64,000 nucleotides of DNA from Streptomyces sp. NBC_00557 (GCF_036345995.1 NZ_CP107796.1:2046001-2110000), one strand, 5' to 3'. Counted from the stretch's first letter, positions 55,470-64,000 are shown. The notes: generated by a model not told the origin, from the letters alone. Numbers and translations: made by a program.

Positions 55470-56234
55470 CTAGGCCTCGCGGCGGTGCCGGCCGCCGGGT
55501 GTCTCGCCGCTGTCGGACAGTGCGGCCTTGCGCTCCTGCTCGGCCTTCTCCTCCGCCTCCATCTCGGCGAAGACGTCGATGGGGGCCGGCGCCTTCGCCA
55601 GGAAGACCCAGGTGAGCCACACGGCCAGCAGGAACGGGGGGATCTTCAGGGCGACCAGGACCCAGCCGAGCCTGGTGGTGTCGGACCACCAGTAGAGCGG
55701 GAAGAGGATCGCGCACTTGGCGAGCAGGATCAGGCCCCAGGCCCAACTGGCCTTGGCATAGGCCTTCTTGCGGCCGGGGTTGCGGGTGCGCCAGGAGAGG
55801 TTCTCCTTGAAGACCGGGCCGAGGATCAGACCGATCAGCGGCACCCCGGCGAGGGTGGTGACGATGTACGCCAGCGCGAGGCCGAGCGTGTAGAGCATGC
55901 CGGGGAGGTAGAAGTCCTTGGCGTTCCCGGTGAACATCGCGAACACGACGCCGAAGGCCACGCCGAACACACCGCTGAAGGCGTGCTTGACGGTGTCCTT
56001 CATCGCGAGCCGGACCACGACCAGGACCAGGGAGACGGCCAGCGCGGCGAGCGCCGACACGTGCAGGTTCTTGTTCACCGTGAAGATCGCGACGAACAGC
56101 AGTCCCGGCACGACCGTCTCCACCATGCCGCGGACACCGCCGAACGCCTCGAAAAGCGCTGCCTCGGTCACCGCGCGAGCGTCGTCCGACGTGGTCTGGT
56201 CGGTGCCTTCGGTCGGCTTGTCGAGGGACGTCAC
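55470..56234 (-). CDS. DUF3159-like membrane protein
   Basis: A 254-residue protein with an acidic N-terminus, about six membrane helices, and a charged C-terminus rich in E and K. The FEAFGGVRGMVETVVPGLLFVAIF opening and the conserved RTRNPGRKKAYAKASWAWGL loop match DUF3159. GTG 56234 lies three bases after the OB-fold gene stop. The function is unknown. Confidence 0.87.
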   Translation of the reverse strand: MTSLDKPTEGTDQTTSDDARAVTEAALFEAFGGVRGMVETVVPGLLFVAIFTVNKNLHVSALAALAVSLVLVVVRLAMKDTVKHAFSGVFGVAFGVVFAMFTGNAKDFYLPGMLYTLGLALAYIVTTLAGVPLIGLILGPVFKENLSWRTRNPGRKKAYAKASWAWGLILLAKCAILFPLYWWSDTTRLGWVLVALKIPPFLLAVWLTWVFLAKAPAPIDVFAEMEAEEKAEQERKAALSDSGETPGGRHRREA

Positions 56235-56237
56235 CGG

Positions 56238-56636
56238 CTACTCCCGTCCGAGGGGTCGCAGTTCGTATTTCGGGTTGAACAGCACCCGGCGGCCCCGGCT
56301 CATCGAGATCCGGCCCGATGCGATCAGCCTGCGTCCCGGCTCTATGCCCACGATGGAACGCCTGCCGAGCCACACCACGTCCAGCGCGGCGGAACCGTCG
56401 AACAGCTCGGCCTCGAGCGCCGGGACCCCGGCCCGCGGACGCAGGGTGACCGTGCGCAAGGTACCAGTTACGGTGACGATCTGCCGGTCGTGGCAGTCGC
56501 CGATCTTCGTGCAGCCCGTGGTCTCGGCGTCCTCGCGCAGCTCCTCGGACTCCAGGTCCTCCTGTGACGAGGAGAGCCGGTCGAGCATGCGCCGGAACCG
56601 GCCGGCCGGCTTTTCGGATCGAGGAACAGCACTCAT
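56238..56636 (-). CDS. OB-fold nucleic acid-binding domain protein
   Basis: This 132-residue protein has a short helical N-terminus (RFRRMLDRLSSSQEDLESEEL) and an OB-fold core (TVTGTLRTVTLRPRAGVPALEAELFDG...VVWLGRR), as found beside DUF3159 genes in actinobacteria. ATG 56636 has a TACGCT box six bases upstream and no ribosome site, suggesting a leaderless mRNA. It is the first gene of a two-gene operon with DUF3159. Confidence 0.85.
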   Translation of the reverse strand: MSAVPRSEKPAGRFRRMLDRLSSSQEDLESEELREDAETTGCTKIGDCHDRQIVTVTGTLRTVTLRPRAGVPALEAELFDGSAALDVVWLGRRSIVGIEPGRRLIASGRISMSRGRRVLFNPKYELRPLGRE

Positions 56637-56719
56637 ACATGAAGCGTACCGGGGCCCACCGACAGCACCGTAGCCCAGCTCACTTCGCACGGGACCTCAC
56701 CTCTCGGACCGGCACTCCA

Positions 56720-57406
56720 TCACTTCTCGAACCGGTACCCCATACCCGGCTCCGTGATGAAGTGCTTCGGGTGTGACGGGTCCGTCTCCAGCTTCCGGCG
56801 CAGCTGGGCCATGTACACGCGCAGGTAGTTGGTCTCGGTGCCGTACGAGGGGCCCCACACCTCCTGCAGCAGCTGCTTCTGGCTGACCAGGCGGCCGGTG
56901 TTGCGGACGAGGACCTCCAGCAGGTGCCACTCGGTCGGGGTGAGCCGGACGTCCCGGCCGGCCCGGTTGACCTTCTTCGCCGCCAGGTCGACGGTGAAGC
57001 CCTCCGTCTCGACGGACGTCAGGTCGTCCTCGCCGGGCCCGGCCGGTTCGGCGCGCCGCACGGCGGCCCGCAGCCGGGCCAGCAGCTCGTCCATCCCGAA
57101 CGGCTTGGTGACGTAGTCGTCCGCGCCCGCGTCCAGCGCCTCCACCTTCTCGTCCGAGGAGTGCCGCGCGGACAGCACCAGGATGGGCACCCGGGTCCAG
57201 CCGCGCAGGCCCCTGATCACCTCGACGCCGTCCATGTCGGGCAGACCCAGGTCGAGCACGACCACGTCGGGGTGCCGGGAGGCGGCGATGTCCAGGGCGG
57301 TACGGCCGTCGGGCGCCGCGTCGACCTCGTACTTGCGCGCCTTGAGGTTGATCACGAGGGCGCGCACGATCTGCGGCTCGTCGTCGACCACGAGCACCCG
57401 GGTCAT
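56720..57406 (-). CDS. kdpE: response regulator KdpE-like
   Basis: A 228-residue OmpR-family regulator. The receiver domain has DDE at 8-10, the phospho-acceptor Asp in VVLDLGLPDMDG (near 52), and the KPF lysine. The winged-helix output domain is at about 130-228 (LTPTEWHLLEVLVRN...YLRVYMAQLRRKLE). Start overlaps the kdpD stop (ATGA). It would activate potassium transport genes; none of kdpFABC is in the window. Confidence 0.92.
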   Translation of the reverse strand: MTRVLVVDDEPQIVRALVINLKARKYEVDAAPDGRTALDIAASRHPDVVVLDLGLPDMDGVEVIRGLRGWTRVPILVLSARHSSDEKVEALDAGADDYVTKPFGMDELLARLRAAVRRAEPAGPGEDDLTSVETEGFTVDLAAKKVNRAGRDVRLTPTEWHLLEVLVRNTGRLVSQKQLLQEVWGPSYGTETNYLRVYMAQLRRKLETDPSHPKHFITEPGMGYRFEK

Positions 57407-59961
57407 GGAGTCGTCTGCCTTTCTCGTTCCGCGATGTCCCGGCGCCCGTCCACGGGCCCGGAATCCGATCCTGCCGCCCGCAGGCTCAGGACCATGGTGA
57501 GTCCGCCGCCCGGCGTGTCCTCGGCGTGCAGGGTGCCGCCCATGGCCTCGGCGAAGCCCCGGGCGACCGCCAGCCCGAGCCCGACCCCGGCGCCGCGCGG
57601 GGCGTCACCGTACCGCTGGAAGGGCTCGAATATCCGCTCCTTGGCGTCGTCCGGCACGCCCGGTCCCCGGTCCACGACCCGCACCTCGACCCGGCCGGCC
57701 ATGGCGCTCGCCGAGACCAGCACGGTGCGGCCGCGCGGGCTGTACTTGACGGCGTTCTCCACCAGGTTGGCCACGGACCGCTCCAGCAGCCCGGGGTCGG
57801 CCTGGACCATCGGCAGGGTCTCGGGCACGTCCAGCTCGACGCTGTCCTCGGGCACGCCGCCGAGCGCCATCGGCACGACCTCGTCCACGTCGATCTCGCG
57901 GATCAGCGGGGTGACCGTGCCGGTCTGCAGACGGGACATGTCGAGGAGGTTGCCGACGAGGTGGTCCAGCCGGTCGGCGCCCTCCTCGATGGCCTCCAGC
58001 AGCTCCGCCCGGTCCTCGTCCGACCATTCGACGTCGTCCGACCGGAGCGAGGTCACGGAGGCCTTGATGCCGGCCAGCGGGGTGCGCAGGTCGTGGCTGA
58101 CGGCGGCGAGCAGGGCGGTGCGGATGCGGTTGCCCTCGGCGAGCGCGCGGGCCTGGTCGGCCTCCTGCTGAAGGCGCCGGCGGTCCAGGGCGACGGCGGC
58201 CTGTGCGGCGAACGCGGCGAGCACCCGGCGGTCCTCGGCGGGCAGCACCCGGCCGGTGAGCGCGAGCGCCAGGTGGTCGCCGACGGGCATGTCCACGTCG
58301 GCGTCCTCGGGCCGCTCCAGGGGCCGGCCGTAGCCGGCCCGCCCGGCGCAGGTCCACGGCTCGACGTCGCTCGCCCGCTCCAGCAGCGCGGCCGACTCCA
58401 TGGCGAAGGTCTCGCGGACCCGCTCGAGCAGTTCCTCCAGGCTGGTCTCGCCGCGCAGCACGTTGCCGGCGAGGAAGGAGAGGATCTCCGACTCGGCGCG
58501 CAGCCGGGCGGCCTGGTGGGTGCGCCGGGCGGCGAGGTCCACCACCGAGGCGACCGACATGCCGACGCCGAAGAAGATCGCGATGGCGACGATGTTCTTG
58601 GGGTCGGCGATGGTGAGGCGGTGCAGCGGCGGGGTGTAGAAGTAGTTCAGCAGCAGCGAGCCGAAGGCCGCCGAGGCGAGGGCGGGCAGCAGGCCGCCGA
58701 GCAGCGCCGCCGCGACGGTGACGGCGAGGAACAGCAGCATGTCGTTGGCGAGGCCGAGGTCGACGGTGTTCAGCAGCACCGCGAGAACCGCGGGGCCCGC
58801 CAGGCCCACCGCCCAGCCCCAGATGATCCGGGCGCGTCCGAGCCGTCCGCCCCGGGCCACGGGCAGTCCGCGGCCCTTGGCGACCTCCTCGTGGGTGACG
58901 ATGTGGACGTCGAGGTCGGGTCCGGACTCCCGGGCGACCGTGGCGCCGACGCCGGGCCCGAAGACGTACTGCCAGGCCTTGCGGCGCGAGGAGCCCAGCA
59001 CGATCTGGGTGGCGTTGACGCCGCGCGCGAAGTCCAGCAGCGCGGCCGGTATGTCGTCGCCCACCACATGATGGAACGTTCCGCCCAGGTCCTCCACGAG
59101 GGTGCGCTGGACGGCCAGTTCCTTCGGGGAGGCGGCGGTCAGCCCGTCGCTGCGGGCTATGTACACGGCGAGCACCTCGCCGCCCGCGCCCTTCTCGGCG
59201 AGCCGCGCGGCCCGGCGGATCAGGGTGCGCCCCTCGGGGCCGCCGGTCAGCCCGACGACGATCCGCTCGCGGGAGCCCCAGATCCTGGAGACCCGGTGCT
59301 CGCTGCGGTAGGCGGTCAGGTACTCGTCGACCCGGTCGGCCACCCACAGCAGGGCCAGCTCGCGCAGGGCGGTCAGGTTTCCGGGCCGGAAGTAGTTGGA
59401 CAAGGCCGCGTCGACCTTGTCCGGCTGGTAGATGTTGCCGTGCGCCATGCGGCGGCGCAGGGCTTCGGGCGACATGTCGACCAGCTCGATCTGGTCGGCC
59501 CGCCGTACGACCTCGTCCGGCACGGTCTCGCGCTGCCGCACCCCCGTGATCGACTCGACCACGTCGCCGAGTGACTCCAGGTGCTGGATGTTGACGGTGG
59601 AGATCACGTCGATGCCGGCGGCGAGCAGGTCCTCGACGTCCTGCCAGCGCTTGGCGTTGCGGGAGCCGGGGACGTTCGTGTGGGCGAGTTCGTCGACCAG
59701 GGCGACGGCGGGCGCCCGGCGCAGCACGGCGTCGACGTCCATCTCGGCGAAGACGGTCCCCCGGTACTCCAGCTGCCGGCGCGGCACCTGCTCCAGGCCG
59801 TGCAGCATCACCTCGGTGCGCGGCCGGCCGTAGTGCTCGACGAAGCCCACCACGCAGTCGGTGCCCCGCTCCACACGGCGGTGCGCCTCGGAGAGCATGG
59901 CGTAGGTCTTGCCGACGCCCGGTGCCGCACCGAGGTAGATCCGCAGCTTGCCGCGTGCCAT
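57403..59961 (-). CDS. kdpD: sensor histidine kinase KdpD-like
   Basis: An 852-residue protein. The N-terminal KdpD domain carries Walker A GAAPGVGKT and DELAHTNVPGSRNAKRW. A Usp-like region (IVLGSSRRKAWQYVFGPGV) is followed by four membrane helices (about 395-485), a GAF-like segment, the HisKA domain with SHDLRTPLAGIK, and an HATPase (NLVENAVKYSP; GVGLGLAVARGFAEAMGG). The Usp region may bind c-di-AMP in this family. Complete length. It is located near TrkA and KimA-like genes but separated by the DUF3159 operon. Confidence 0.93.
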   Translation of the reverse strand: MARGKLRIYLGAAPGVGKTYAMLSEAHRRVERGTDCVVGFVEHYGRPRTEVMLHGLEQVPRRQLEYRGTVFAEMDVDAVLRRAPAVALVDELAHTNVPGSRNAKRWQDVEDLLAAGIDVISTVNIQHLESLGDVVESITGVRQRETVPDEVVRRADQIELVDMSPEALRRRMAHGNIYQPDKVDAALSNYFRPGNLTALRELALLWVADRVDEYLTAYRSEHRVSRIWGSRERIVVGLTGGPEGRTLIRRAARLAEKGAGGEVLAVYIARSDGLTAASPKELAVQRTLVEDLGGTFHHVVGDDIPAALLDFARGVNATQIVLGSSRRKAWQYVFGPGVGATVARESGPDLDVHIVTHEEVAKGRGLPVARGGRLGRARIIWGWAVGLAGPAVLAVLLNTVDLGLANDMLLFLAVTVAAALLGGLLPALASAAFGSLLLNYFYTPPLHRLTIADPKNIVAIAIFFGVGMSVASVVDLAARRTHQAARLRAESEILSFLAGNVLRGETSLEELLERVRETFAMESAALLERASDVEPWTCAGRAGYGRPLERPEDADVDMPVGDHLALALTGRVLPAEDRRVLAAFAAQAAVALDRRRLQQEADQARALAEGNRIRTALLAAVSHDLRTPLAGIKASVTSLRSDDVEWSDEDRAELLEAIEEGADRLDHLVGNLLDMSRLQTGTVTPLIREIDVDEVVPMALGGVPEDSVELDVPETLPMVQADPGLLERSVANLVENAVKYSPRGRTVLVSASAMAGRVEVRVVDRGPGVPDDAKERIFEPFQRYGDAPRGAGVGLGLAVARGFAEAMGGTLHAEDTPGGGLTMVLSLRAAGSDSGPVDGRRDIAERERQTTP

Positions 59962-60098
59962 GGCTCCATTGTCTTCCCGTGACTCCTGCCTGCGCAGCGT
60001 CGACCCTACGGCCCGTAATCACGGCAAAAAGGACAGGGAGGATGACTGGCGGGCAACTTTGACGCAACCCTGATGAGCGCCGTGCCGGACCGGCCGGT

Positions 60099-60791
60099 TC
60101 AGTGCTCGGCGATCTCGCCGTCGTGCAGTTCCAGCACCCGGTCGGCCAGGTCCAGCAGGGTCGCGTCGTGGGTGGCGACCAGCGCGGTGACCTGCTCGCT
60201 GCGGACGACGGCCCGCAGCAGCTCCATCACGGCGTGCCCGGTCTCGGCGTCGAGCTGGCCGGTCGGTTCGTCGGCGACGATCAGGGCCGGCCGGTTGGCG
60301 AGGGCGCGGGCGATGGCGACCCGCTGCTGCTGGCCGCCGGACAGCTCGCCGGGCCGCTGGGCCGCGTGCCCGGCGAGGCCCACCAGGGACAGCAGCAGCT
60401 CCACGCGCTCCTCGCGCTCGCGCGGGTCGGCGCGGCGCAGCCGCAGCGGCACGCCGACGTTCTCGGCCGCGGTGAGGATGGGGATGAGCCCGAAGGACTG
60501 GAAGACGAACCCGATCCGGTCCCGGCGCAGCCGCAGCAGCTCGCTCTCGCCCAGCTCCCCCAGCCGCAGCCCGTCGACCTCGACCTGGCCGCGATCGGGC
60601 GTGTCGAGCCCGCCGACGATGTTCAGCAGGGTGGTCTTCCCGGACCCCGAGCGCCCCTTGAGCGCGACGAGCTCCCCGCGCCGCACCTCCAGCGAAACCC
60701 CGCGCAACGCGTGCACGGCCCCGGCGCCCGCCCCGTACGACTTGTGGACATCCTCGACCCGCACCATGGTCTCGGTAACCACCTGCGCCAT
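60099..60791 (-). CDS. ABC transporter ATP-binding protein (MacB/LolD type) without adjacent permease
   Basis: A 230-residue ATPase with Walker A GRSGSGKTT, Q-loop FVFQSFGLIP, signature LSGGQQQRVAIARAL, Walker B LIVADEPTGQLD, and H-loop ATHD. These features place it with FtsE/LolD/MacB-type ATPases that pair with FtsX-like permeases. No permease gene lies next to it. GGAGGAGCGTT gives a good ribosome site. The 137 bases to kdpD hold no gene. Confidence 0.9.
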   Translation of the reverse strand: MAQVVTETMVRVEDVHKSYGAGAGAVHALRGVSLEVRRGELVALKGRSGSGKTTLLNIVGGLDTPDRGQVEVDGLRLGELGESELLRLRRDRIGFVFQSFGLIPILTAAENVGVPLRLRRADPREREERVELLLSLVGLAGHAAQRPGELSGGQQQRVAIARALANRPALIVADEPTGQLDAETGHAVMELLRAVVRSEQVTALVATHDATLLDLADRVLELHDGEIAEH

Positions 60792-60868
60792 AACGCTCCT
60801 CCCCCGTCAACCGACGGCAAGTATGACGCCCCGCAAGGGGCGCGGGGAACGGCGCGAACAACCACAAC

Positions 60869-60910
60869 GCACCCGCACCCGCACCCGCACCCGCACCCGC
60901 ACCCGCACCC
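60869..60910. repeat. hexanucleotide microsatellite (GCACCC)7
   Basis: Seven perfect GCACCC units lie upstream of the ABC ATPase gene, between its promoter region and the 60950 terminator. Confidence 0.95.
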
Positions 60911-60949
60911 GGCGATGACACGGATCCCCAACGGCGGAAGCCCGCAAAA

Positions 60950-60977
60950 ACGGGCCGCACCCAACGGCACGGCCCGT
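60950..60977 (-). terminator. intrinsic terminator of the thioesterase-dut-DUF3710 operon
   Basis: On the minus strand, inverted arms ACGGGCC/GGCCCGT with a 14-base loop are followed by a run of T (complement of 60946-60950) 29 bases after the DUF3710 stop. A U-tract is unusual for this genus, so the call is firm. Confidence 0.8.
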
Positions 60978-61005
60978 GTCATTCCCGCTGAACCCAGCGG
61001 AGCGC

Positions 61006-61770
61006 CTAGCGGACTTCCGTGATCTCAGGCCCCCGCTGCAGCTGCCCCATCCCGCCGGAGAAGCGCGAGCCCTCCTCCTGCTGGACCCCCTCGGGCACCA
61101 TCTGCGCGTCGTTGGGCAGCTTCAGGACGATCGGGTCGCGGGGCGCCATCGGGCCGTCGCCGCGGACCACGACCGTGTCGCGGAAGATCTGCTCCAGCAG
61201 CCCGGCCGCCTGCGGCTGCACCGCGCCCTGCCCGGAGATCACGCCGCGCAGGAACCAGCGCGGGCCGTCCACACCGACGAACCGCACGACCTGGAAGCCG
61301 CCGGTGCCGTCGGGCAGCTGCACCGGCACCTGGGCGCGCAGCTCCCAGCCGAGCGGGCCCTCGACCTCGTCGACGATGCCACCCTGCTGGGTGATCCCGG
61401 AGGCGATCTCCTCGCGGACCTCGCCCCAGATGCCCTCGCGCTTGGGCGCGGCGAAGGCCTGGAGCTGGATGGCGCTGTCGCGCAGCACGACGGTCGCGGC
61501 GACGATCGCGTCACCGGCGACCTCCACCCGGAGCTCCATGCCGTCGACGCCCGGCACGAACAGACCGCCCAGGTCCACGCGGCCCTCGCCGGGGTCGCGC
61601 ACCTCGCTGCTGTCCCACGGCCCGTCGGGCCGGGGCCCGGGCTCCAGCCGGACGCGCTCGCGCTCGACCTCTTCCACCTCGTCCGCCTCGGTGTCGACGC
61701 TGTCGACGACCTGCTCGGCCTCGCCGGCCGCGTCCTCGGCGGCACCCTTCTTCTTGCGACGTCCGAACAC
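61006..61770 (-). CDS. DUF3710-like protein
   Basis: A 254-residue acidic protein of unknown function that is conserved next to dut in actinobacteria. It starts FGRRKKK and has an Asp/Glu-rich segment (about 10-55). The VDLGGLFVPGVDGMELRVEV and RWFLRGVISG motifs are typical. GTG 61770 follows GGAAGGA. It begins one base after the dut stop. Confidence 0.87.
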   Translation of the reverse strand: MFGRRKKKGAAEDAAGEAEQVVDSVDTEADEVEEVERERVRLEPGPRPDGPWDSSEVRDPGEGRVDLGGLFVPGVDGMELRVEVAGDAIVAATVVLRDSAIQLQAFAAPKREGIWGEVREEIASGITQQGGIVDEVEGPLGWELRAQVPVQLPDGTGGFQVVRFVGVDGPRWFLRGVISGQGAVQPQAAGLLEQIFRDTVVVRGDGPMAPRDPIVLKLPNDAQMVPEGVQQEEGSRFSGGMGQLQRGPEITEVR

Positions 61771-61771
61771 G

Positions 61772-62323
61772 TCACTGTCCTTCCCGGTCGGATACGACCG
61801 AAGCGTATCGATTCCCACCCGTCGGACCGCCCTTGGCGGCCTGACCGCTTGTGCCGCTCTCGCCGCCCACCGCGGCATGACCGCCGGTGGACCCGAAGCC
61901 CCCCTCGGCCCGCGCCGAGCCGGGAAGTTCCGCCACCTCGCGGAAGCGGACCCTCTCGACCTGCTGGACGACCAGTTGGGCGATCCGGTCGAAGCGCTCG
62001 AACCGCACGGACTCGCGCGGGTCGAGATTCACCACGATCACCTTGATCTCCCCACGGTACCCGGCATCCACCGTCCCCGGGGCATTCACGAGGGCGACAC
62101 CGCAGCGGGCGGCGAGACCGGAACGCGGATGCACGAAGGCCGCGTACCCGTCGGGCAGGGCGATCGACACACCCGTGGGCAGCACGGCCCGCTCACCGGG
62201 CTTCAGCTCGCACGCCTCGGTGGTGCGCAGATCGGCTCCGGCGTCCCCCGGATGCTCGTAGGCGGGCAGCGGCACGTCGGGGTCGACGCGCCGGATCAGT
62301 ACGTCGAGCGGGCTACGGCTCAC
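61772..62323 (-). CDS. dut: dUTP diphosphatase
   Basis: This 183-residue dUTPase has motif 1 GDAGADLR, motif 2 PRSGLAARCG, motif 3 GTVDAGYRGEIKV, motif 4 DRIAQLVV and motif 5 GGFGSTGGH. The ~30-residue tail after motif 5 is longer than usual and is Gly/Ser-rich. GTG overlaps the thioesterase stop (GTGA). It hydrolyses dUTP to dUMP, keeping uracil out of DNA. Confidence 0.95.
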   Translation of the reverse strand: MSRSPLDVLIRRVDPDVPLPAYEHPGDAGADLRTTEACELKPGERAVLPTGVSIALPDGYAAFVHPRSGLAARCGVALVNAPGTVDAGYRGEIKVIVVNLDPRESVRFERFDRIAQLVVQQVERVRFREVAELPGSARAEGGFGSTGGHAAVGGESGTSGQAAKGGPTGGNRYASVVSDREGQ

Positions 62324-62904
62324 GGGTTCACCTCGAAGGCGCGGGCGCGCCGGATCTGGTCCGGGTCGCTCATGGCGGCCTGGATCTCCTCCCGGCGGCC
62401 GTGGTCGATGAAGTGGTCGACCTTGACCTCGATGAACAGCGCGTCGGCGCGGACGGCGACGGGTCCGTCGGGGCCGCCGAGGCGTCCGGTGGCCGTGGAG
62501 TAGATCTTGCGTCCGGCGACCGCGGTGACCTCCGCCTCCAGATACAGCGTGGTGCCCACGGGGACGGGCCGCACGAAGTCGGTCTCCAGCCGGCCGGTGA
62601 CGGCGATGGTCCGCAGCAGCCAGTTCAGCGAGCCGAGGGTCTCGTCCAGGGCCGTGGCCAGCACACCGCCGTGCGCGAGGCCCGGGGCGCCCTGATGGGC
62701 GGACTGGACGGTGAACTCGGCGGTCAGCGAGACGCCGTCGCCGGCCCGCGCCTCCAGGTGCAGTCCGTGCGGCTGCCCGGGACCGCAGCCGAAACAGTGT
62801 TCGTAATGGGCGCCGAGGAGTTCTCCGGGCGCGGGCGCGTCGGGGTGCCGTACCGGTTTCACCGCGTCGGCGGGAGGCTGAAGGCTTGCGGAACTACCAC
62901 TCAC
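62320..62904 (-). CDS. PaaI-family hotdog thioesterase
   Basis: A 194-residue hotdog protein. The conserved CFGCGPGQPHGLHL segment is followed by HQGAPGLAHGGVLATALDETLG, with the acidic residue and HGG motif of PaaI/YbgC-type thioesterases. It starts with GTG at 62904. It is the first gene of the dut-DUF3710 operon. The acyl-CoA substrate is unknown. Confidence 0.88.
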   Translation of the reverse strand: MSGSSASLQPPADAVKPVRHPDAPAPGELLGAHYEHCFGCGPGQPHGLHLEARAGDGVSLTAEFTVQSAHQGAPGLAHGGVLATALDETLGSLNWLLRTIAVTGRLETDFVRPVPVGTTLYLEAEVTAVAGRKIYSTATGRLGGPDGPVAVRADALFIEVKVDHFIDHGRREEIQAAMSDPDQIRRARAFEVNP

Positions 62905-63018
62905 AGGCGCAGACCTTACCCGTCCGCCCGTTCCCCACCACCGCCCTGCTCGGCGGCGCTTCGCGCCAGCTGCCCCTGCCTTACGGGGCGATCCGGGTCC
63001 CGTGCCAAGCTTGGCTTC

Positions 63019-63483
63019 ATGCAGCTCTCCGCCACCCCCTACGAAGAACGCCTCACCGCCCCGCGCTCGTGGTGGCTGATCAGCTTTCTCGTGGGCGTCT
63101 CCTTCGCCCTGATCCTGCTTCCGTTCGGCACCCTGCCGCTGCTCGGCGGCCTGGTCGGCGGTACGGCCGCGGCGGCCGTCGTGGCCAGCGCGTACGGCTC
63201 GCCGCGCATCCGCGTCGTGGGCGGCTCGCTGATCGCGGGCGAGGCGAAGATCCCGGTGTCGGCGCTGGGCGAGGCGGAGGTGCTGGACGCGGAGGAGGCC
63301 CGCGCCTGGCGGACGTACAAGGCCGACACCCGGGCGTTCCTGCTGCTGCGCGGCTACATCCCGACGGCGCTCCGGGTGGAGGTCACGGACCCCGAGGACC
63401 CGACGCCGTACCTGTATCTGTCGACGCGGGAGCCGGAGAAGCTGGCGGCGGCGATCGAGGCGGCGCGCACGGCGGACGCCTGA
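63019..63483 (+). CDS. DUF3093-like membrane protein
   Basis: A 154-residue protein with two adjacent membrane helices (about 20-60) and a soluble C-terminal region. The start region MQLSATPYEERLTAPRSWW and the ...TPYLYLSTREPEKLAAAI end match DUF3093. An AAGCTT box seven bases before the ATG and no ribosome site suggest a leaderless transcript. It is divergent from the thioesterase operon. Confidence 0.87.
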   Translation: MQLSATPYEERLTAPRSWWLISFLVGVSFALILLPFGTLPLLGGLVGGTAAAAVVASAYGSPRIRVVGGSLIAGEAKIPVSALGEAEVLDAEEARAWRTYKADTRAFLLLRGYIPTALRVEVTDPEDPTPYLYLSTREPEKLAAAIEAARTADA

Positions 63484-63505
63484 GCGGCACGCGTCCCGCG
63501 CTCGT

Positions 63506-64000
63506 CTAGCGCTCTTCGGGGAGGTCGCGCAGGTCCAGGGGCTCGGCCGGCTTCTCCAGCGGCGGCAGCTGCTCCAGCTCGTCCCAGGGCACCTGGATCG
63601 CGCGCAGGTCGGCCCGGATGCGGGCGGCGAGCCGCCTGGTGTCCCGCCGGTTGACGACCGCCCCGACCGCGGCTCCCACCATGAACGGCATGAGGCTGGG
63701 CAGATCCCGGACCATGCGTCTCATGATCTGCTGGCGCAGCCGGCGCTTCAGCTGGCCGCCGAGGGCCGAGTCGTACGTCGACGGCTTGAGCACGTCGACC
63801 CCGCGCTCCCCCGACCAGGAGGACAGATACGCGGTGCTGCGGGTCCTGAGGTTCCCCGGCGGTCTGACGCCGTAGACCTCGTGCAGTTCGGCGATGAGCT
63901 TCAGCTCGATCGCGGCGACCCCGGTGATCTCCGCGGCCAGTTCGGTCGGCATGGCCGGCGGCACGGGCAGCATGGCCGCCGCTCCGATGCCGGCCCCGAC
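63506..64000 (-). CDS. EcsC-like protein, C-terminal part (5' end outside window)
   Basis: The frame remains open to the window edge, so at least 164 residues are seen and the start is beyond 64000. The AAEITGVAAIELKLIAELHEVYG and MPFMVGAAVGAVVNRRDTRRLAARI segments recall the EcsC family of uncertain function. The protein ends with an acidic LRDLPEER tail. Confidence 0.7.
   Translation of the reverse strand, partial: VGAGIGAAAMLPVPPAMPTELAAEITGVAAIELKLIAELHEVYGVRPPGNLRTRSTAYLSSWSGERGVDVLKPSTYDSALGGQLKRRLRQQIMRRMVRDLPSLMPFMVGAAVGAVVNRRDTRRLAARIRADLRAIQVPWDELEQLPPLEKPAEPLDLRDLPEER

Noticed and set aside
56720..61000. kdpFABC potassium ATPase genes expected beside kdpDE
   Set aside because: I searched both flanks; an ABC ATPase and a DUF3159 operon are there instead.

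Overview
The window is very GC-rich actinobacterial chromosome, almost certainly Streptomyces or a close relative. Evidence: third-position GC bias, many GTG starts, 4-base ATGA/GTGA gene overlaps, several probable leaderless starts (a TANNNT box 6-8 bases before the start codon), an F420-type luciferase-like oxidoreductase, a SepF paralogue, DUF3093/DUF3159/DUF3710-type proteins and a Pnkp-Hen1 RNA-repair cassette. No rRNA, tRNA, CRISPR array, insertion sequence or integrase was recognised.

Left part (1-23 kb). A PaaX-type regulator end and a salicylyl/aminobenzoyl-CoA type degradation pair (crotonase plus a monooxygenase-oxidoreductase fusion) are followed by an RsbW-like ATPase. Next comes an arginine deiminase block (permease, arcB, arcA). 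Then a small putative RiPP locus: a 28-codon ORF with a strong ribosome site, a B12-type radical SAM C-methyltransferase and a DUF5825-like protein. It sits directly downstream of pnkp-hen1, all on the minus strand. A lipoprotein, an LLM oxidoreductase, a DUF6099-like protein, a MazG-like/AAA ATPase pair, a sepF paralogue and a GT-C-like membrane protein follow. Several minisatellite-like tandem repeats lie between these genes.

Middle (23-38 kb). The operon mutA-mutB-meaB encodes the two-subunit methylmalonyl-CoA mutase and its GTPase chaperone. Behind it is a decayed stretch containing a carotenoid oxygenase pseudogene that was once coupled to a PadR-adjacent membrane protein gene. Two divergent regulator loci (PadR; MmyB-like XRE) each have a conspicuous operator-like repeat. 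Stand-alone metabolic genes follow: alcohol dehydrogenase, cupin, beta-carbonic anhydrase, a phytoene-desaturase-like oxidoreductase and an alpha/beta hydrolase.

Biosynthetic cluster (38-48 kb). Six minus-strand genes, all overlapping, encode an AMP-ligase, a hydrolase, an ATP-grasp ligase, a PaaK-like ligase, an MFS exporter and a 2-isopropylmalate synthase homologue. A methyltransferase gene precedes them and a divergent LysR gene faces them. The composition resembles belactosin/cystargolide-type beta-lactone dipeptide pathways. The isopropylmalate synthase lacks the middle of its leucine-sensing domain, which fits a dedicated, feedback-released role.

Right part (48-64 kb). Two SDR genes (one without the YxxxK motif) and a TrmA-family RNA methyltransferase lead into a potassium-themed region: a KimA-like transporter, two TrkA (RCK) proteins and KdpE/KdpD, with no kdpFABC in the window. 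The rest is housekeeping: DUF3159 and OB-fold proteins, an ABC ATPase without a permease, DUF3710, dUTPase, a PaaI-type thioesterase, DUF3093 and the end of an EcsC-like protein.
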